A stretch of 8,159 nt of DNA from Chitinophagales bacterium (GTDB lineage Bacteria; Bacteroidota; Bacteroidia; Chitinophagales; Saprospiraceae): NCBI GenBank assembly GCA_013297575.1, contig JAAFHO010000232.1:1-8159 (forward strand), given 5' to 3'. Shown here one piece after another: positions 1-6,073 of the stretch. Made by a program: the position numbers and the translations under genes. The notes below the pieces were generated by a model. It saw only the letters and a program-made list of their open reading frames with translations. It was not told the DNA's origin and ran no database searches. Every line of letters begins with the position of its first letter. The stretch's first letter is position 1.

Positions 1-379
1 CTGTTGTGATACTGTTGGATTTATCGGCTATTTGGTTGGGGGAATATCGGGGGCGTGTGTGGCAGCCTTGGCTACTTTTTTGCCCTGCTATCTTTTAACC
101 GTTTTGCCAGCGCCTTACTTTAAAAAAATTGCTAAAAACCTGTCGATTAAGGCTTTTGTAGATGGTATAACCGCTGCTGTAGTAGGCGCATTGGTAGGGG
201 CAGTATGCATCATTGCGTACAGGACTTTTGTGGATGCGACTCATCATGTGGATTTTATAGCTATTTTTTTAGCCCTTATTTCAGGCGTTATTTTATGGAA
301 TTTTAAAAAAATACAAGAACCACATATCATTTTAATGTCTGCGGTTATTGGGTTTGTTTTAAAAACTTATATTGTTTAA
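1..379 (+). CDS. chrA: Chromate transporter (ChrA family), C-terminal part; 5' end outside window
   Basis: The frame is open from the left edge (first full codon at base 2) to TAA at 377-379, giving 126 residues, so the N-terminus is missing. A TTG at 32 is an internal Leu codon and not a start. The segment matches the end of CHR-family transporters as I know them: a hydrophobic stretch with FIGYLVGG, then FLPCYLLTVLPAPYFKK, the family-typical AFVDGITAAVVGALVGA, and a final helix pair ending in a short EPHIILMSAVIGFVLK tail. Three to four membrane segments are visible. ChrA proteins export chromate or act as related anion transporters in the inner membrane; the substrate cannot be read from this fragment, nor whether the protein has one or two CHR domains. 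It converges on the pspC-like gene. Family assignment is confident; function in chromate resistance is inferred only. Confidence 0.88.
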   Translation, partial: CCDTVGFIGYLVGGISGACVAALATFLPCYLLTVLPAPYFKKIAKNLSIKAFVDGITAAVVGALVGAVCIIAYRTFVDATHHVDFIAIFLALISGVILWNFKKIQEPHIILMSAVIGFVLKTYIV

Positions 380-433
380 TGTGGTGTAAATGGCCAATAT
401 TTAAATGTAAATTTTATTCCAAATACCCCAAAA

Positions 434-478
434 CACACTTCCCTTTCCTCACCCAACCAGCAAAAAAAGGGAAGTGTG
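434..478 (-). terminator. 13-bp perfect hairpin between convergent chrA and the pspC-like gene
   Basis: Arms CACACTTCCCTTT (434-446) and AAAGGGAAGTGTG (466-478) pair perfectly around a 19-nt loop. Read leftward, the stem starts 13 nt after the PspC-like stop and is followed by TTTT (430-433), which suits a rho-independent terminator of that operon. Read rightward there is no T-run after the stem, so it is a weaker terminator for chrA. Confidence 0.7.
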
Positions 479-491
479 CCTGAAAAAGCGA

Positions 492-2669
492 TTATTTCCG
501 CTCAATATCCGAAGTGCCTTCTATTTTAAAATCGGCATTAGCGTCCACTCGTATGGAGGCGTTATCGCGGGCGAATGCGCGACCTTTGGAGTTGCCATTG
601 GCCGAAGCCTTTACTTCGCTGGCGCGCCAGTCCAATGCATCAAGGTTGGCATCATCCGAGAGCGTAGCGCGGAGTTCGCCGCCCTTTCCCGAAAGAATTA
701 CCCGACTTTGATCGGAGAGGGTCACATCCAAATGGTCACTGGCATCCAAATAGGCTTTGATGACCGATTTGCCTTTGGCCGAAATCGACGCATTACCTTC
801 CTCAAAACCACGAATCGTGACTAAACCTGTATTATCTGCCGATACCATAGTCAAAACTTGCGTTTCGATGATGATTTTGGTTTTAGTATTGGGCGTTTTA
901 TTATTGGTTGTAATGGTGAGTTTGTTCCCCGATGGAATAGATTCGAGCGCCTCGCGGTCACCTTCGATCCGCATAGAGAAATCATCACCTTCGCGCATTT
1001 CTACGTCAAAATCACCTTCAAAAATAAAGTTTTCGTAGTTTTTATCGCTGTGGTAATTCGCATCACCGAAGTTAGGACAAGTCGAGCAATTGATGCCGTC
1101 TTTGGTCATCCGATACACCATACCTGGCGTTCTTGAAATATAATTTTCATCGTTGCCCGGTGCATAATCATCGAAGTCGGCGGCGGCAACGTGGTAAATT
1201 TGGTCGTCAAAAACGATACATTTACCTTCTGGTACACCAATATAGATAGTGATTTGGCGCAACCACCATTTTGTGCTTTTATCAAACTGCATTTTGCTTG
1301 GCACTTTTAGTTCGTTCCCCTCCAGGTAAGCATTGAACCCCGAAACATTGGCATGTTCCATCGCTTCGGTACTATTTGCACCGCGCGCACGAATATCTTG
1401 TCGGCATTCAAATTTTCCAGTTGTACTCTTGCGGACGAGGATACGCACAAATTCGCGTAAAACGATTTTATCGTCATTGATATAGACAGAACCGTCGCTC
1501 CAAGGCCAATCCCAACGAATATGGTCTTCGCGTTCGGTATTTTCGCGGTCGGCCCAACTTACTTTGAGCGTATCAGAGGGTACGCTCGTTAAGTCAACAG
1601 ATTTGTTTACGGTGGTACCTGTCCGGAAATTTTTACCTACAAAAGCACCCAAACCGATCAAAGATAGAAAGCAAAATACCCATAATGCACCCAAGGTGTT
1701 TTTTAGCCAAGCCGGATTTTGAAACCTAAAAATAGTACGTCCCAGCCATAAGCATAAGGAAACCACGGGCAAACCCAGTACCATAAAGCCGCAAAAAACG
1801 CCAAAATAGGTCATTCCATCCGATAAAGGGCTAAAATAGGTCATGTATGGCTCGGCTGTAAAAAAAGCAAAAATGCCAGCCACCCAAGCAGAGCCCAAAC
1901 CAAGAATGAGCGAAATAGAAATAAGGATCATTAAACCAACCCCTAATTTGCCCAACACATAAACACAGCCACCGGTTGCAGCAGCAGTACCACGTGCAAA
2001 TTTGTTGCCACCGCCATTAGATACCCGATTGGATAAATTTTCGTAGCCTTTTTCAAATTCGCGGGCAATGCTGTCCACGTTGATTGGTTCGCCTTTCATT
2101 TCCAAACGCTCGGTAGCACTCCGGGCGGGCGGGACAATAATCATCATCAAGATATAAAACGGAATCACCAAACCAAAAGAACCTAACGCCAGCAAAACAA
2201 AGATCAAACGGATCCAAATAGGGTCGGGAATACCGAAGTAAGCACTAAAACCCGAACAAACGCCACTAATGACCGAGTCGTTTTCGTCGCGGAATAGTCT
2301 TTTACCCGTTTTTAGTTGTTGGCCAAATATGGTAGTGCCGCCACTGCCCGAAGACTGGCTTTTTCCTCCTGTACTGGTAGTAGTATCAGCAGAGGTGCCT
2401 ACTGCTGGTTCGCCGCCAAAATCTTCGGGTTTGCCCATGATTTCTATGGCAGATTCTACATGTGGCAGCATCACGATGGTGTTATTGCCTTTATACTGGT
2501 TGACGAGTTCGCCCAATCGGTCCTCCACATCGCGCATAATTTCGTCGCGGCCATCGCTTTCGGTGAACCGGCGGCGTATATTTTCCAGATATGCTTTCAG
2601 GTATTCATAAGCATCGTCGTCGATAGTGACCGGATGCCCGCCTAAATTTATATTAAGTATCTTGTTCAT
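492..2669 (-). CDS. PspC-domain membrane protein with C-terminal GIN-like (DUF2807-type) beta domain
   Basis: 725 residues, ATG at 2669. Residues 1-85 are the N-terminal region typical of Bacteroidota PspC proteins (NINLGGHPVTIDDDAYEYL, then an acidic-basic helix with DVEDRLGEL, then MGKPEDFG). A Ser/Thr/Gly linker (about 88-112) leads to the PspC domain (about 122-182: KRLFRDENDSVISGVCSGFS, then a long hydrophobic segment 150-180). Further membrane segments lie near 241-270, 284-310 and 324-346. Residues about 350-528 form a beta-rich region with TIYIGVPEGKCIVFDD, ending in MTKDGINC with a CxxC pair (C528, C531). Residues about 545-725 have the short repeating beta pattern of a GIN/DUF2807 domain (for example SDQSRVILSGKGGELRATLS). 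PspC-type proteins are linked to envelope stress. The gene lies 36 bp behind padR and is presumably co-transcribed. The side of the membrane holding the C-terminus depends on whether segment 150-180 crosses once or twice, which I cannot settle. Confidence 0.88.
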   Translation of the reverse strand: MNKILNINLGGHPVTIDDDAYEYLKAYLENIRRRFTESDGRDEIMRDVEDRLGELVNQYKGNNTIVMLPHVESAIEIMGKPEDFGGEPAVGTSADTTTSTGGKSQSSGSGGTTIFGQQLKTGKRLFRDENDSVISGVCSGFSAYFGIPDPIWIRLIFVLLALGSFGLVIPFYILMMIIVPPARSATERLEMKGEPINVDSIAREFEKGYENLSNRVSNGGGNKFARGTAAATGGCVYVLGKLGVGLMILISISLILGLGSAWVAGIFAFFTAEPYMTYFSPLSDGMTYFGVFCGFMVLGLPVVSLCLWLGRTIFRFQNPAWLKNTLGALWVFCFLSLIGLGAFVGKNFRTGTTVNKSVDLTSVPSDTLKVSWADRENTEREDHIRWDWPWSDGSVYINDDKIVLREFVRILVRKSTTGKFECRQDIRARGANSTEAMEHANVSGFNAYLEGNELKVPSKMQFDKSTKWWLRQITIYIGVPEGKCIVFDDQIYHVAAADFDDYAPGNDENYISRTPGMVYRMTKDGINCSTCPNFGDANYHSDKNYENFIFEGDFDVEMREGDDFSMRIEGDREALESIPSGNKLTITTNNKTPNTKTKIIIETQVLTMVSADNTGLVTIRGFEEGNASISAKGKSVIKAYLDASDHLDVTLSDQSRVILSGKGGELRATLSDDANLDALDWRASEVKASANGNSKGRAFARDNASIRVDANADFKIEGTSDIERK

Positions 2670-2705
2670 CGTTTAAAAATTTTTTGAATGATTCGAAGGA
2701 TCGAA

Positions 2706-3035
2706 CTAATCTTTGAGAAGAGTCATATTGACGGAATGGACCAGTTGGTTCCAACTTTGAGATAAGTCGGAGAGGACTTGCCGGCCTGTTTCAGTGGTTT
2801 TGAAATATTTGCGCGGTGGGCCTGAATTACTTTCGCGCCAGCTGTAATCCAGCAGGCTATCGTTTTTCAGCCGCGTGAGCAGCGGGTAGAGGGTGCCTTC
2901 CACCACGATCAGGTCATTGCTTTTTAAACGTGCAATGATATCGCTAGGATAAACCTCCTCATTGGCTGCGATGGCAAGGATACAGAGTTCCAAAACTCCC
3001 TTGCGCATCTGTGCTTTAGCGTTTTCTAAATCCAT
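2706..3035 (-). CDS. PadR-family transcriptional repressor
   Basis: 109 residues, ATG at 3035, TAG at 2706. The N-terminus (MDLENAKAQMRKGVLELCIL) is the usual opening of short PadR proteins. A winged helix-turn-helix covers about residues 11-84: helix 2 near SDIIARL, recognition helix EGTLYPLLTRLKNDSLL (46-62), and the wing with GPPRKYFKTTETG (72-84). One C-terminal helix (about 86-106) is long enough only for dimerisation, as in the small PadR subgroup. The gene directly precedes the pspC-like gene (36-bp gap, same strand), a pairing common in Bacteroidota, so it most likely represses its own operon. A promoter and a near-palindrome at 3141-3162 lie upstream and fit this. No Shine-Dalgarno sequence is visible. 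The inducer is unknown. Confidence 0.92.
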   Translation of the reverse strand: MDLENAKAQMRKGVLELCILAIAANEEVYPSDIIARLKSNDLIVVEGTLYPLLTRLKNDSLLDYSWRESNSGPPRKYFKTTETGRQVLSDLSQSWNQLVHSVNMTLLKD

Positions 3036-3123
3036 AATTTTAATTTTCGATATTCTATTTGATCGATATTCAAAAACAACCCAAGCGAAGATCGCTATTA
3101 TTGCTTGTTTGAATAATGTACTG

Positions 3124-3155
3124 CAAAGGTAAGGGTATTACTTGGTATTATGCAA
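3124..3155 (-). promoter_or_regulatory. Candidate promoter of the padR-pspC operon
   Basis: Read leftward, the -7 box is TACCTTTG (3131-3124), an exact match to the Bacteroidota TAnnTTTG consensus. A -33 TTG (3155-3153) lies 21 bp upstream of it. Transcription would start near 3117-3120 and give a leader of about 80 nt before the padR ATG. The -33 box is short, so the -7 match carries most of the weight. Confidence 0.6.
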
Positions 3156-3162
3156 TACAAAG
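3141..3162. promoter_or_regulatory. Near-palindrome overlapping the padR -33 region, candidate PadR operator
   Basis: Left arm CTTGGTATT (3141-3149) and right arm AATACAAAG (3154-3162) pair at 8 of 9 positions around a central ATGC. The inner GTATT-ATGC-AATAC is exact in its arms. It covers the -33 TTG and the upstream part of the spacer of the padR promoter, where a bound repressor would block RNA polymerase. The overlapping direct repeat GTATTA (3135-3140, 3145-3150) is also present. Assignment to PadR is inferred from position. Confidence 0.5.
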
Positions 3163-3240
3163 AACTAAAAATATTTTATTACTATCCAATGAAAGGTTCT
3201 ATGTTTGATATAAGTTTTTGAAAATGAATTAATTATCTTT

Positions 3241-3271
3241 TTTGAGAAAATTAAAAAAAGTTGTACCTTTG
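3241..3271 (+). promoter_or_regulatory. Bacteroidota-type promoter of the DUF4271-hemD unit
   Basis: TTTG (3241-3244), a 19-bp spacer, then TACCTTTG (3264-3271): both boxes and the spacing match the Bacteroidota consensus TTTG-N19-TAnnTTTG. The expected transcription start is near 3275-3279, at the ATG at 3278. This rules against translation from the upstream TTG at 3242, which lies inside the -33 box. Confidence 0.75.
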
Positions 3272-3277
3272 TGCCCA

Positions 3278-4186
3278 ATGCGATTGGGTTTTGTTATTTC
3301 CATACTAATATGCTGGGTGTTTTACACCGCTTCAGGGCAATCCGCAGTAGCGGGTAATCCCTTTGAAGTAGCGAGCCGTTTGCCAGCGGTATCGTTGGAT
3401 AGTGTGGGCGTATCGGCTGGAATGTCCAACCCATTTGATGTAGTGCCTCATCGTGTGCCGGGTGTTTCAGTTGCTTTAGAGGAGGCTGCTGCCAACAGTA
3501 AAACGGAGGGCGGTTCGATTCATTTACCTCAAGGCAATACGATACCAAAATCTTTTGTTTTTGGTATCTTAGTGCTTTTCCTTACCTTTTTCACGTTAGC
3601 AGTTGGGAGCAACAGAAGTATTTTGCTCAAGGCATGGCGTAGTTTTTTGAGCTCAAATGCCTTGAACATTGCCCAGCGGGAAGCCTCTGGTTTTTCGGGC
3701 AATTCTCCTTATTTGTTTTTATACATTAATTTTTTATTAAATGCAGGCGTATTCGCTTTTTTGATTGTTCAGTCGCTGAATAGTGATGGGCAGTTCAATA
3801 ACTACGCTGTGTTTTTCTTATGCTTATTGGGTACAATAGTTGTCTTTGTTGGCAAACACCTCGCAGTTTTGTTCATGACGTGGTTGTTTCCGGGTATTGC
3901 AGCCGACTTGAATAGGTATAATTTTTTGATCATAGCATTTAGTTGTGTATTGGGCTTTTTCCTGATACCCTTCAATTTTGTAATTGCCTTTGCGGGAACT
4001 CAAAACTGGCAGTTTTTTGTTACGCTTTGGCTGATAGCATTGGCAGGAATATTTATCATATACGGTGTATTTAGAGCATTTTCCTTGGGTACAAAATATT
4101 TATTTGGTTATCCATTGCATTTTTTGCTGTACCTTTGCACCGCAGAAGTAATACCTGTCATGTTGCTCATCAAATTATTACGCTAG
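3278..4186 (+). CDS. DUF4271 polytopic membrane protein
   Basis: 302 residues from ATG 3278 to TAG 4184-4186. The reading frame is open upstream to a TTG at 3242, but that codon sits in the promoter, and starting at 3278 gives a clean export signal (MRLGFVISILICWVFYTASG). A soluble stretch of about 70 residues follows, with two imperfect copies of an NPF(E/D)V motif (residues 27 and 51). Then come about six membrane helices (near 92-110, 143-166, 176-198, 214-238, 246-270, 278-300). The conserved DUF4271 end LYLCTAEVIPVMLLIKLL is clear. The molecular role of DUF4271 is not known to me. It lies 80 bp before hemD on the same strand, an arrangement I recall as frequent in Bacteroidota, so a role connected with heme synthesis or its membrane context is possible but unproven. 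Confidence 0.87.
   Translation: MRLGFVISILICWVFYTASGQSAVAGNPFEVASRLPAVSLDSVGVSAGMSNPFDVVPHRVPGVSVALEEAAANSKTEGGSIHLPQGNTIPKSFVFGILVLFLTFFTLAVGSNRSILLKAWRSFLSSNALNIAQREASGFSGNSPYLFLYINFLLNAGVFAFLIVQSLNSDGQFNNYAVFFLCLLGTIVVFVGKHLAVLFMTWLFPGIAADLNRYNFLIIAFSCVLGFFLIPFNFVIAFAGTQNWQFFVTLWLIALAGIFIIYGVFRAFSLGTKYLFGYPLHFLLYLCTAEVIPVMLLIKLLR
4103..4137 (+). promoter_or_regulatory. Possible internal promoter for hemD within the DUF4271 gene
   Basis: TACCTTTG (4130-4137) is identical to the -7 boxes of the two other promoters in this window. The nearest usable -33 is TTTG at 4103-4106, with a long 23-bp spacer. The same bases encode the conserved Tyr-Leu-Cys of the DUF4271 C-terminus, so the match may be forced by the protein. 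If real, it would give hemD a leader of about 125 nt. Confidence 0.25.
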
Positions 4187-4266
4187 CAATAGCCTTTAAT
4201 TGGGTGAACAGCAAAAGCCTTATTCTTTTTATTTAACCTGACAATTTCACAAAACTTTTATCCCGA

Positions 4267-5052
4267 ATGTCTGCTACTACCGCTGCACAATTTCAGGAAT
4301 CACATCCGATGACGCGCGTTCAAAACATTCTGATCTCGCAGGCCGTACCTGCGCAACGCACCCAGTACGACGACTTGGAAAAGAGGTTCGGCGTAAAAAT
4401 CGACTTCATTCCATTTGTAACCCTTGAAGGATTGACAGAAAAAGAGTATCGTAAAAATCGCGTTTACCCCAACGATTATACGGCAATTATTTTCACTAGC
4501 CGTCATTCCATCGATCATTTTTTCCGTCTTTGTGCCGAAATGCGGCTCAAAATGTCGGAAGAAATGAAGTATTTCTGTTCCACAGAAGCCATTGCGAATT
4601 ACTTGCAGAAGTACATCAATTTCCGCAAGCGCAAGGTGTTTAATGCTACCCGTTCAATCACGGAACTAAAATCTTATATCCTCAAAAATAAAGAGGAAAA
4701 GTTTTATCTTCCTTGTAGCGATCAGGGTAACCCGGAGGTAACTAAGTTTTTTAAAGACTTGAATGTACCACTCCAAGAGGCGATCATGTACCGCAATGTA
4801 AACAACGATTTGAGTAATTTGGCCGATGTAAAATACGATATTATTTCGTTTTTTACAGCCTTGGAAATTAAATCTATTTTCGAGCAATTCCCTGATTTTA
4901 AACAGGAAGACCGCCGTATTTGCGTATTCGGTACTGCTGCACTTAAAGCAGTGGACGAACGCGGTATGACCGTAAATATTCAGGCAGGAACACCCGAAGC
5001 ACCGTCTATTGCAGTGGCTTTGGAGAATTATTTGAGAAAATCAAACGCTTAG
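4267..5052 (+). CDS. hemD: Uroporphyrinogen-III synthase
   Basis: 261 residues, ATG 4267 to TAG 5050-5052. HemD closes hydroxymethylbilane with inversion of ring D to give uroporphyrinogen III, the branch point to heme, siroheme and corrinoids; it is a cytosolic two-domain enzyme. Visible family features are the first-domain start ILISQAVPAQ, the YTAIIFTSRHSIDHFFRL segment (71-88), KYFCSTEAIANYLQKY (101-116), the second-domain YDIISFFTALEIKSIFEQF (190-208), RRICVFGTAALKAV (216-229) and the C-terminal TPEAPSIAVALENYL (242-256). These match the Bacteroidota form of HemD. A second ATG at 4309 (Met15) begins directly before the conserved core, so the first 14 residues may not be translated; no Shine-Dalgarno sequence decides between them. 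No heme-pathway gene other than this one is in view. Confidence 0.9.
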   Translation: MSATTAAQFQESHPMTRVQNILISQAVPAQRTQYDDLEKRFGVKIDFIPFVTLEGLTEKEYRKNRVYPNDYTAIIFTSRHSIDHFFRLCAEMRLKMSEEMKYFCSTEAIANYLQKYINFRKRKVFNATRSITELKSYILKNKEEKFYLPCSDQGNPEVTKFFKDLNVPLQEAIMYRNVNNDLSNLADVKYDIISFFTALEIKSIFEQFPDFKQEDRRICVFGTAALKAVDERGMTVNIQAGTPEAPSIAVALENYLRKSNA

Positions 5053-5082
5053 TTTTTTTGATTGCGTTTTTTGTTTAAAATG

Positions 5083-5117
5083 AAAAGGGGCTTGGTCGTT
5101 GTGATCAAGCCCCTTTT
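5083..5117 (+). terminator. Strong rho-independent terminator of hemD
   Basis: Arms at 5083-5097 (AAAAGGGGCTTGGTC) and 5103-5117 (GATCAAGCCCCTTTT) form a 15-bp stem with one G-U wobble and a 5-nt loop. The stem begins 30 nt after the hemD stop and ends in TTTT. Its A/T ends would also let it stop leftward transcripts coming through the repeat array. Confidence 0.85.
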
Positions 5118-5121
5118 GTCA

Positions 5122-5256
5122 TTTCGGCTTCGCTCAATGACCAAAATGGTCATTGAGCGAAGCCGAACCGGTGGGTGAGCGAAGCCGAAACGGTCATTGA
5201 GCGAAGCCGAAACGGTCATTGAGCGAAGCCGAAATCGGTGGGTGAGCGAAGCCGAA
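5122..5256. repeat. REP-like array: five direct and one inverted copy of a roughly 22-bp unit
   Basis: The shared core TGAGCGAAGCCGAA occurs at 5154-5167, 5176-5189, 5198-5211, 5220-5233 and 5243-5256, a period of 22, 22, 22 and 23 bp, and once inverted at 5123-5136. Two unit types are seen: type A starts GGTCAT and type B starts GGTGGG, in the order A-B-A-A-B; the inverted copy is type A. The array starts 5 bp after the hemD terminator and ends 2 bp before the stop codon of the leftward gene, so it fills the convergent intergenic space. I see no coding role. Confidence 0.9.
5123..5167. repeat. 21-bp perfect inverted repeat made by the inverted and first direct units
   Basis: Bases 5123-5143 pair without mismatch with 5147-5167 around the loop AAA. 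On either strand this is a very stable hairpin, second in line after the hemD terminator when read rightward. It could protect 3' ends, terminate leftward transcripts, or simply be the folded form of a REP-like element. There is no T-run after the stem in either direction, which argues against a standard terminator. Confidence 0.85.
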
Positions 5257-5258
5257 CC

Positions 5259-5846
5259 CTATTTTACCTGCAACGCAGTTATCACATTGCTTGTCTGTTC
5301 TACATAGAAGCCCACTACTGTTTTGCCATTGGCTGTTACAATTTTTGGGGTAATAAAAAATGGGAATTTATAGGTAATTTCTTCTTCGGTTACGATGTAT
5401 AATTCCCCTGGTGTATCTCCTGTGGTGGCTTCCGCTGCATTGCTTAGGATGCCAGTAACTGTTTTTGTCTCTTCACTAAACTGCATGGCCTCGCCTTCAT
5501 TCAACAGGGAGTTTCCTGTAAGTCTTAGGTCAATGAGCGCATTGGTGATCGTACTGTTGTACTCAAAAGACACGTATTTTCCTACTGCTGCGGATAGGGT
5601 TTTCGCATTAACAGATTTTACTTCTTCTACATTTATGCTAAAGTATTCTGTGAATCCTCTTTCCGGAAACTCAATGGTTAATGTGAAGAATGGATAACCG
5701 CTGTCTTCTACATTTTTGAGCAAGCCAAATTCTTTAATTTTTTGGGTATTAGAGGTTTCGGTAGCTAAGTTGCTATAACTACTCGCCGTCCAACTCATCC
5801 CGCAACAGGCGAGTAAAACGATCATAAATTTGTTAAATAATGACAT
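5259..5846 (-). CDS. Exported protein of unknown function
   Basis: 195 residues, ATG 5846, TAG 5259. I do not recognise the family. The N-terminus MSLFNKFMIVLLACCGMSWT is an export signal; LLAC at residues 11-14 could be a lipobox, with Leu at -2 less usual, or cleavage may occur later near residue 22. The mature part is beta-rich and seems to have two similar halves: about 41-97 (SGYPFFTLTIEFPE...GKYVSFEY) and about 130-182 (PGELYIVTEEEITYKFPFFI...GKTVVGFY). No cysteines occur after the signal and there is no T9SS sorting domain, so a periplasmic or lipid-anchored location is likely. It has its own promoter and sits alone between the repeat array and a terminator, so the context gives no functional clue. 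Confidence 0.75.
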   Translation of the reverse strand: MSLFNKFMIVLLACCGMSWTASSYSNLATETSNTQKIKEFGLLKNVEDSGYPFFTLTIEFPERGFTEYFSINVEEVKSVNAKTLSAAVGKYVSFEYNSTITNALIDLRLTGNSLLNEGEAMQFSEETKTVTGILSNAAEATTGDTPGELYIVTEEEITYKFPFFITPKIVTANGKTVVGFYVEQTSNVITALQVK

Positions 5847-5933
5847 GTCTAATTTTGATGTTTATAGGTTAGTTTTGATTTACTTTGATGTTCTGTAGCC
5901 ATAAACGCTGCCGGAATTTAAAATAAATCGTCG

Positions 5934-5964
5934 CAAATATATGCGTATTGCATTAGACTATAAA
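5934..5964 (-). promoter_or_regulatory. Candidate promoter of the exported-protein gene
   Basis: Read leftward, TATATTTG (5941-5934) matches the TAnnTTTG -7 consensus. At a 19-bp spacer lies TTTA (5964-5961), three of four bases of the -33 TTTG. The start would be near 5928, giving a leader of about 80 nt that carries three ATCAAA copies. Confidence 0.5.
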
Positions 5965-5980
5965 TTAAGTATAAAAAAAA

Positions 5981-6026
5981 CAGCACCTGTTTGGGTGTTT
6001 CAGATTAGAAAGCCAAACAAGTGCTG
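5981..6026 (-). terminator. Rho-independent terminator of the T9SS cargo gene
   Basis: Arms CAGCACCTGTTTGG (5981-5994) and CCAAACAAGTGCTG (6013-6026) pair at 13 of 14 positions. Read leftward, the odd pair becomes a G-U wobble and the stem is followed at once by eight T (5980-5973), the pattern of a strong terminator 47 nt after the stop at 6074. Read rightward, the same position is a C-A mismatch, with a T7 run shortly after. Confidence 0.85.
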
Positions 6027-6073
6027 CTATTTTTTTAATAAATCCGCCGGTGACCGTTCTTTGGACGGATCAA

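Noticed and set aside
858..1136. Rightward open frames within the PspC-like gene (also 474-824, 514-711, 757-1038, 2269-2610, 2316-2645)
   Set aside because: They are antisense to a well-supported coding gene and their translations resemble no protein family.
3294..3548. Leftward 84-codon open frame over the DUF4271 gene
   Set aside because: It overlaps the signal peptide and NPF repeats of a supported gene and shows no family features of its own.
5122..5256. Repeat array considered as a CRISPR
   Set aside because: The units are contiguous, with no unique spacers of constant length, and there are no cas genes.
5945..5953. GTATTGCAT, identical to part of the padR near-palindrome, lies in the promoter spacer of the exported-protein gene
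   Set aside because: No matching second arm is present, and a 9-base match is not rare enough in 8 kb to claim a shared PadR site.
6042..6070. Short inverted repeat ATCCG/CGGAT just after the stop of the T9SS cargo gene
   Set aside because: Only five base pairs around a long loop; the nearby 14-bp stem with T-run explains termination.
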